From NCBI RefSeq assembly GCF_000471905.2, contig NW_006499399.1, forward strand, positions 195,786-259,785: DNA of 64,000 nt, in the 5' to 3' direction. The translations under genes and the position numbers were made by a program. The notes beneath the pieces are model-generated. The model ran no database searches. It was not told where the DNA came from and saw only the letters and a program-made list of their open reading frames with translations. Positions 39,501 to 48,500 of this stretch are shown here, one piece after another (the stretch's first letter is position 1; each line of letters begins with the position of its first letter). Source of the stretch: Amborella trichopoda. Its lineage: Eukaryota > Streptophyta > Magnoliopsida > Amborellales > Amborellaceae.

Positions 39501-42500
39501 GGATTTCGGCGAGCGGGTGATCTTGTTTTCTTCATCCTTGGAATTTGCAATTTATATGACCTTAGATTGAGTGTAACAGTTGTACCAGCTTGTAGCCCTT
39601 CGTGAGGCGGTCTCATCGGTCATGTCTTTATGATGATCCGATATACAGATCTCAAGTTTATTACACTACGAAGTTCGAGATGTCTTTTCTTCAAAAGCTC
39701 TGATTTCCATGGTTTCGGGCTCATCTTCTCTCTAAAAAAAACTTTGATTCGGGGTATGTCACGACGCATGCCATTTGTCAAAATGACCGGGTCGTCGAGA
39801 CCTAACTTGTGTACGAATTTGAGCTTGCTCTCACTCCAAACAAGCGACGTGGGTGTTTGCAGGTCATCCCGAGATGTGAAGATCACCGCCTCCATGATTG
39901 GGGACTGGTTTGGTTAGGCCACACCACAATAGTATACAACCTACCCATTTGAGGTAATTTGGGCCCAAAATCTTTTTGGGAGGTCCGATTGAGCCCAAAT
40001 TTGATCCCTAGGGGTTTTTTGACGTTCTAAATGCAACGACGGTGGTTTGGTACTGTTTTGAAGCCCCTATCACAGGGTTGTAGTTATAAGGTCTCTTTGT
40101 GGCGTGATAGTACTTTTTTCAAGGTTGCCAAGTGTTAGGCTTATTGTGCAGTGTTCTCTTAGTCTGACGATGTCTTGAATACCGACAGGACCAGATCGTC
40201 ACTAGCTCTCTCTCTATTTGCACTAGGGATGTAAGTACGTAAAAAATGACATACAACTTGCCTCGATGGATGTTTCGCTTAGAGAGAAGCGAGAAGTGCA
40301 ACATTCGAAATGTGATTTTGTCATCGAAGTTCATTTTTCGAATCCTTACTAAGACGTGTTTATTTCCTCTCAACAAAATATTTTCTTCTCTATCACCGGC
40401 GTCAGCACAATCCTTGAGGGGGGGACCATGCTAAGCTTTGTTTTGGCACTGGGGCCGGAATTTTTTGGCACTGATGCCGGAATTTTTTGGCACTAGGGCC
40501 GGAATTTTTTGGCACTGGGGCCGGAATTTTGTTTTGACACTGGGGTCGGATTTTTTGTTTTGGCACTCGGACCGAAAATTTTGTTTTGGCACTGGGGCCG
40601 GAATTTTGTTTTGGCATTGGGACCATAATTTTTGTTTTGGCACTGGGGCAGGAATTTTTTTGTTTTGGCACTGGGGCCAAAATTTTGTTTTGGAACTGGG
40701 GCCAAAATTTTTGTGGGTGCCCTTGGTGAGCGCTTGATCCCACTCTGTTGTTTTTTTGGGGAAAGATCGATCTGAATTTTACTCTGCGCTTTTGCGATTT
40801 TCTTGCTTGCAGTTGGTTGAGGTCCTCTTCTTCATGGGCAGCAGTTGCATCAACCTGTTTATTTTAATCCAACCGCCTTTTTGGGTTTTCACTTGAACTG
40901 GATAGGAGTGGTGCCACCAGCATGGTTTTCGCCAACTCCTTTTATTGAGGCATTTTTACTCGTGATTTCGAGGTCACGTCTGCCTTTTATTTTTTCATTC
41001 TTACTCATGACACCCTTGCGGGTTTTCGCCATGCCCGTTTTTTTTTGTTTTTCAAGACACTTTTACTCATGGCTTCATAGCCATGCCCACCTGTCATTTT
41101 TACTCATGGTGCCCTTGTGGGTTTTCACCGTGTCCGATTTTCTTTTTTCTGTTTCTTTTCTTTCTCAGGGATTCTTTCTTTGGAGGGGCCCTGCTTGGAT
41201 AGGGCTCACCGGAGCAATGAACACTGTGGATGAGGTGTCGGGGGACAGAAGTGTGACACAATCGTGCCATTGTATGAGCGCAAGGAGCGCTTTTTTGTTT
41301 ATGAGCCGCTGATTATCGAAATGGGACTTTGAGAGGTGGAATGCATCCGTGCGGAGGTGAAATATTGCCAAGGAAGGCGGGTCGTTTTGATGACATGTCC
41401 ATGTGTCGAGGAAATGTCACCTGGAAGGCAGAAGATTTTCTCGTGATTTCATCAAAAGTGACGCCTGGGAGGTGCAGCGGCAGAGGATTTGACCGGTGAT
41501 CCTTCGAAAATGACGCCAGGGAGGTGAGGCGGCGGAAGACTTGACTGGCAGTCGATCGAGGCACTGTCATAGTGACACATGTCCGTTTGGTCGAACGAAG
41601 CGCTGCTTGGGAAGCGAAGTGCTTTTATGACGGGCTTGTGGTTTACAAAAAGGGCTAGGCAGAGAGAGCGTGAGGGCAATTCCTTATGTTCGAGAAGCTT
41701 CTTTATTTCCTGTTTCTTTTCTTTGTATAGGGGAAGAAAAAGATCTCTCTTTTCTTGAAGCCTTCGTCTGGAAGGCCATGCCTTTTGCTGAGGCTGGCTT
41801 TCGAGCCTCAGGTCTTGAAGTGCGTCTGAGTGTTGCACTCCTAAGTGAAGATGCTTGATCTTGCGAAAGTGTTGATGGACCTTCGCTGGATGGTGGGCTT
41901 GTGCCTTCAGATCTCTACTGTTTGCTTGAGATCCCAAGAGCAAGGTCCAAGGCTATGCATAAGATCTTGGGGGTCCTCGGCCTTGATCCTAATGGTTCCC
42001 TTAACTACCTCATGGTTCTTTGCCTTCACTCGAGGGTGAAAAGGAGCAAGAGGTTATTTTCATTACTTTTATGGTCCTTTTTTTTGGGAAAAGAATGACC
42101 CCTCGTCTTGGTCGACACTACTGCTGCAGGAGGCGACGACGATTTTAGAGGTTGGATCTCTAGATAGGAGATTCATTTCAGAACGGATCAATTTTTCTTT
42201 TGAAGCTGCAAATTAATGTAACCACAGGTTTGTAATCGCTTCTTTGGTCATGAAATAAAATCTTCCTTTTTAGTTTGAATCCTCCTTCTCTGTGGCTTGT
42301 GCTTCTTGCCCTTTCTTGGTTTGCTTCGCTCTCCTTTCCTTCTGTGCTCGGTTCTTATCCCTCTTTGATGGCAGGGATAAGAAATGGACTAGGAGACTTG
42401 TTTTGCCCTGAGGGGTCTATGTCGACTGTCTGGCTTGAATGGTTCGAATGCCCTTTTCGAGCTTTCATTTGGGCTCTTAGGGTGCGCACCATTTTCTGGT

Positions 42501-45500
42501 TTTCACAAAGACCCCCGTTTTTTTTTTTTTTTGGCTTTTGACCTCTAAGGGTCCCGTGTGTGCAGATAGCGCAAGAAAGATAGCTCGCCTAGCTACTCGA
42601 TGTAGTGGTGCGTGAGTGTGTGCTAAACCCTTGGGGAAGATCCAAAGTTTGTGTGGGTCGAGAGGGAGTATTGCGTACCTGAGATGAGTGGCGTTGTAGT
42701 CGGAAGTGGGCGCACTGTTTGGGCGAACAGAGATGTGTGCGCGCTTGTTCTTGCGTGTACTCGAATTTGCACATGTACATTTTATTGCACAATTTTATTT
42801 TTTTTGCTTATTCTCTTTTTCAGTTCTTTGCAATGAAAATCCTAGACATGAACAGACTGCCCCATGAGGGGGAATTGGGAAACAATTCTTATACCGGTAT
42901 TTCTCTTGCTAGAGGGACTTCTCTTAGGGCCCTCGCACCCTCTCAAGAGATAAAGTGGCCTCCAAGCATCACCTACGTCGGAGAAGATGCTCAGCTCAGT
43001 AGGTATGAAGATGCTGGCGGGGAGCCTCTCATTCGAAGGGATGGTGTGCCACTTTATCATGCTCTTCATAGGAATTTCGGTTCCAGTGAGAATTTGCCCA
43101 CGCTGGGGAAGAGGATGCTGGCCAAGGCGAACTTTCACTGGGCCCCTAGAGCTCTTCATTTTGAGGGAGAACACCAATATATGTCAAGGTACAGCACTTG
43201 GACATTTGATGTCCTCAATCTTCATGCTAGTATTTTGAGAGGGTGCGGGCTAGCTGCAGCGTACCAGTGCTCGGCTGGTTATTATGACCGCTGCTTCAAC
43301 ACCATCAAAGCTCTGTTAGAGACATGGCGTTATAGGACCAATAGCTAGCTTTTGGACGAAGGTGAGGCAGGAATCATCCCCTTGGACTTTTATTTCATGG
43401 GTGGTTTGCCTATGCTGGGCAGATGTACGAAGAATTTGTACGTAGCAACGGGGCTATTTTTTGGAATCAATTCATTAACAGCAAGCCAGCCCCTTCGGGT
43501 CTCCGTGAGTTGTTTGAGATTTACCAGCTCTTGCACTCGGAGACCAAACTCAAGTCCAGAGGGGTACATTTCGAAGCATGGAGAGACAATTTCCATGATG
43601 ACCACCAAGATGGCGAAGACACTAGTTCGAGTGCCTGGTGGACAGACGAGGTGCTGAGAGCAGAGGCAATAAAGGCCTCAAAAAGAACAATTACCCCTCT
43701 CAAGCGAGGGGAGAAGGACCGTGTGTACCTGGCCGCTTACTTGGTCCTTTTCTTGTGCAACTTTGCTCTGCTAAGGGCGAGGGAATACATCATCCGGCCG
43801 GGCTGCTTCTACGTGGCTTGCATGATGGCCCAAGGGGAGGCTTTTGCATTGACACAATCTGTTATGTGCAGCATCTACCACGGGCTGGGCTCTATTGCGC
43901 ACGGCAAGGGTCCCTCGAAGGCGATCAAGAGCGAGGTCCTACCAGGTAAGGGCTTTCCCAGGCGCTTCACAACGAGCTTCCTAGTCCACTATGTTCTTGG
44001 GTGGCTTTCAGCATACTTCCCTGGGACATACGAGACTAATAGAAGTCTCGCAGATGCCGCCTGTCCCTACATGCTGAAAATTGCCTGGATGAAGGCTGTG
44101 TTTAGGGAGCCGGAGGAGGCATGTGGGCTTCTGATTAATGCCCCTTTCTTTACCAGTGGAAGCCTCTTTCTAGTAGGTGGCCCTACTGACAATGTGTACA
44201 TTGATTTTTTCAGTGGGGTCCTCAACGGAGCGACCACGGAGACAAAGGAGGCCATGTACCTCGTAAGCGTGAGAGATTGCATCCTTCCATACAGAGGTGT
44301 GGGAGATAGAAAGCTAGAGGGCTACTTCCCTCATCGCTTCGCGCGTCAGCATGGCCTGGATCAAGGGTGCTGCTTTACGTCCTCCTTCGAGAAGAAGTAC
44401 GGGAAAAAGGGGGGCGCTGCACTGTCATGAGGCCCCTAGCCCAAGTCGTGAGGCATGGACCGAGCTCGACATGAGGACAGCGTGGGAGACTTGCCTTCTC
44501 CTCACAGGGCTGAACAAGTTTTGATCCCTCGTTATGATCGCGTGGGTTCCGCGACAGAGAGTTATCGATGGTGGTGGGATGCTACCAACCGCATGTACTG
44601 GCGCTCCGACCACCCATGGCAGGCAGTCAACAGCACAAAGTGTGACAACAAGGTTGGGAAACGCTTCACTCCCCATTCCTTCTCCCAGATTTTTGAACTG
44701 AGCTAGTATCCTGCCAACTGGAGAGAGCTTGTCAAGCCACATTCTTTGGAGAAGGACGATGTTGGCCTGGAGTATTTGTCTCTGGAGGGCAAGACAAAGT
44801 CCTTGTTTGATGATCTCGGTTCCATCTTTAGATAGACCAAGGGAGATACGATCTCGGGCTGCGAAGGAAGATCAGTCCGGAGCCTGGATGCCCCGACAGT
44901 AAGTGGCCCGGGCTCTGGCCTAACCGCTAGGCCCGAACGTGGCCAGAGAACTCCTGCAGGTAGAGGGCTGAGAAGTGTATCCCTAAGAGAGGGGGAAAAG
45001 AGGTAAGAGAGGGAAAAGAGAAAAGGGTCAAAGGATCCCAAGTCAGCCCCCGTGGTTTCGAAGAAGGGCACCCACTCAAATAAGAGGGGTTTGTCCATTG
45101 CAGATGCGTCACCGCCAGCTCCTCCTATTAAGCATGCGAAAGTGGAGGTTTGTACAATCTCGACTCCGCCTCCCGCGATGTCGACTCCGGTTGATGTCAA
45201 GACTGTGGATGAGGTCCCGAGTGCTGGGGTGGCAACTTCAGCAGTGTCTACTCCAGTTGTTTCAGAAGTGGAGTTAAGAGCAAAATCTGACTCAGAAGTT
45301 CCTTCTTCGGCGCCGGCGGCACCATTGGGTTCGGAGGTGCCTGCTTCAAGGACGCAGGCTGAAGAGTCTTCGTCTGAGCCTCACGCCGTCTTCCATGAAT
45401 CTCTGGCTCTCATGGTTAGGGATTCAGCTCTCAATGTTCCTCCACTTGCTGCAATTGGTTCTTCAACCCTGCCTCTGTCAGCACCGAGTTTTAAGGCACT

Positions 45501-48500
45501 TGCTGTGAGGTGCATGCTTCGATCGGGTCTCCAAGGGATTAGGGAGTGTGCTCTTTCTGACCTCCAGGAGAGATAGAAGTTGTTGAGGCTTGCGCGGCTA
45601 GCTTAAAGGTCGTGTATTCTGATGAGGGGACCTTCGACTAGCTAAAGGGGTTGTTGCGAAGTCTTGCGGATTGGGGAGCCGAGGCTATTCTATGCAAGAA
45701 TGAGGTTAGGCGTCTCATGAGACGCGCCTGACTGCTTTGAAGGAGAGCTTGGCTAAGTAGCAGGCTCACATGAAGGGCCATGAGAAGAGGAAGGACTTGC
45801 TCATTTCTCATCAAGCTCGCCTCGTAGAGGAAGAGACGGGTTCTCTAGCCAGATCCTGGCTATAGAGGATGAGATTGCGATGTTGCAAGTCTGCGCGGCT
45901 GATTTGAAGACCCGACGGAGCCAGCATCAGGAGGTGATACTCCAAAAGTCTCGACAACTGAAGTAGCTGAGTTCCGAGACGAGGGTGGTCCTTGATTTGT
46001 CCAAGGCAGTCACTAACGACATTTCCCGTCTCGAGGAGCGAAAACAGGTTGCGCAGGAGCGGGCACAGGAGCTGAAGGAAAAGATGCGCGATGCTCTTGA
46101 CCATTTTTAGTGGCTTCTTTCGATTTTATGGACTTTTTGAGGCCCGTCCAAATTTTTGTAATTCTTTTTAACATATGTATGGGATGACTCTCTTTTCTCT
46201 CTTTGCTCCCAATGCTTCCTCTGTTTACACTTTTACACCTATCTTTTATCTCCTCAAGAGGAGGAATAAGGGATGAGTCTAGAAGCTTGCCATGAGTGCA
46301 TCTAAATTACTCCATGCCTGACTTGAACGCCCGATAGGGGTTTTTGTCCAACTCCTCTATAGTGACTCATTCGAACAAGGGCTGGCTGACAAAAAGAATG
46401 GATAAGAGAGAAAGGTGGCGAGGACCCCCCTATCCATGCAAGCGCTATGCGCTCAGGCGATCAGGGCAACCGTAGGACTCAAACTCTCTCGAATCTTGTC
46501 TCAGACAGACTCCTCCCAAGTGACTGAGGGAGAGAGCGTATACGTCTCTCACAACTCAACTCGACTGTACTGAGAGAAAGTTAGAGCGATGGTCTGAGGG
46601 TTGGAACCCTTGGGCTGACTCTGAAAGGTTTTTAATCAAGCGTATGTCGAATAGCAGGACGCTATGTGATGCCACAGGCTTGCTGCGTTTATGCTAGAGA
46701 TGGAAGGGGGAAAGGGACGGGACCATGCATCTTTCCGCAGTCACAAATTACTGCGCAAGGCAAGCAACGAGTGAAGAGAGAGAAGAAAGAAAGAAGAGGG
46801 AGAGAGAGAACGAAACCGCACGACTAAGGTGGGCTAGGGGTAGTTTCTCTCTCTTTGGCATCGTATCCAACAAAAAACGAGTAGAAACGAGCTTAATGTC
46901 TCTATTTCATTAATGAATGATCCGGCCCTTTTACAATTGACCTAAGCTTGTTTATATAGAGGACCCATCGAACAGGGGTGGATGCTCAAAACTAAGCTTA
47001 AAAACAATTAAAATAAATTACAATAAAATCCCGAATTTAGGAATAAAGACCAAAATGCCCCTTAAACCTTTTATGCTAATGACGAAACCGTCCCTCTCTA
47101 AGGGGCCTTTCGCCAATGTCAGATCTTGGAAGCTTTTTCGGATGCTTGTGACGGTGATTTAGACAATCGATCATCGTAGTCTTGATGCTTGTTGATTCTG
47201 AAGAGTTTGAGTCTTTTAATCGTCTTGAGGCGGACTTTTTCCCAAGGAGTAGAAATCCAGCTAGATCGTGAACTTTTGGCCATCAATACAACGCAATCCA
47301 TGGTGTTTCGAGTCTTTATTTTGATTGCAAATTAAAGAGAAGACATCCACAGTCGTTTTGCACCAATTTTTATCCGTTTTGGTTCTTGCTTGAAGTACTT
47401 TCTGATTTCGGGAGATCGCCAGAAAAAGGGATTCCGACGACCAAGTGATCTTGTTTTCTTCATCCTTGGAATTTGTGATTTATCTGACCTTAGATTGAGT
47501 GTAACAGTTATACCAACTTGTAGCCCTTCTTGATACGGTCTCATCGGACTTGTCTTTACGATGATCCGATGTACAGATCTCAAGTTTATTGCTTTACGAA
47601 GTTCGAGATGTCTTTTCTTCAAAACCTCTGATTTTCATGGTTTCTAGCTCATCTTCTCTCTAAAAAAAACTTTGATTCTAGGTCATGTCACGACGCATGC
47701 CATATGCCAAAATGACCGGGTCGTCAAGACTTAACTTGTGTCTGAATTTGAGCTTGCTCCCACTCCAAACGAGCGACATGTGGGTGTTTGCAGGTCATCT
47801 CGAGATGTGAAGATCACGGCCTCCATGATTGGGGACTAGTTCGGTGAGGCCATACCACAATAGTATACAACCTACCCATTCGAGGTAATTTGGGCCCAAA
47901 ATGTTCCTGGGAGGTCCGATTGAGCCCAAATTTGGTCCCTAGGGGTTTTTTAACGTTCTAGATGCAACGATGGTGGTCTGGTACTGTTTTGAAGCCCCAA
48001 TCATAGGGCTGTAGTTATAAGGTCTCTTTGTGGTGTGATAGTACTTTTTCTAAAGTTGCCAAGTGTTAGGCTTATTGTGCAGTGTTCTCTTAGTCTGACG
48101 ATGTCTTGGGTACCAGCAAGACCAGATCGTCACTGGCTCTCTCTTTATTTGCACTTGGGATGTAAGTACGTCAAAAATGACGTACAACAATTTTCTTCTA
48201 CCTCTTTTTCTTTGTCTTCACCCCTCGTCTCTCATCAACCATCAGATCATTTCTTCTTCTCTCCCCCATCAGATCATTTCTTCTGTGTCTTCTTCTCCAC
48301 TTCATACCCCCTCAGACAATCATATGCTCTTTCCCTTATCCCTCTGCTCCTTGCAACCCCCTTCACTCACCTCCTCTCTCCTCTAGTTTGCCTACTAAGA
48401 AAAATAAAAAGCATATCTTCTTTGCTTCTTGTAGCTTCTCTATCGCCTCATTAACTTATGGTCTCTGCTCCTCTTCTCTTCTTCAATTCTTCTTTCTTTC

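Larger units (their letters stand above)
38455..48186 (+). mobile_element. non-autonomous LTR element carrying a plant mobile domain region
   Basis: A 9.7-kb element bounded by two direct repeats of about 1.8 kb (38455-40255 and 46346-48186) that differ by roughly 8% in a 170-base sample counted by eye. That suggests an insertion a few million years old or more, depending on the clock. The inside holds a leader with a minisatellite, a PMD region (42833-44706) and a Pro/Ser-rich then coiled-coil-like region (45052-46110). No gag, protease, RT or integrase was recognised, so it would have depended on another element. It is broken, with several interruptions. A purine-rich tract (AAGAGGAGGAATAAGGGA) lies about 70 bp before the 3' LTR. 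No standard primer site is clear and no target duplication was found. It is antisense to EF-G. Confidence 0.85.

Noticed and set aside
40402-40743. Repeat proteins (FWHWGRNF or [11 protein letters not shown] types) on both strands
   Set aside because: Both are by-products of a minisatellite whose unit length varies, which would break any single frame's meaning.
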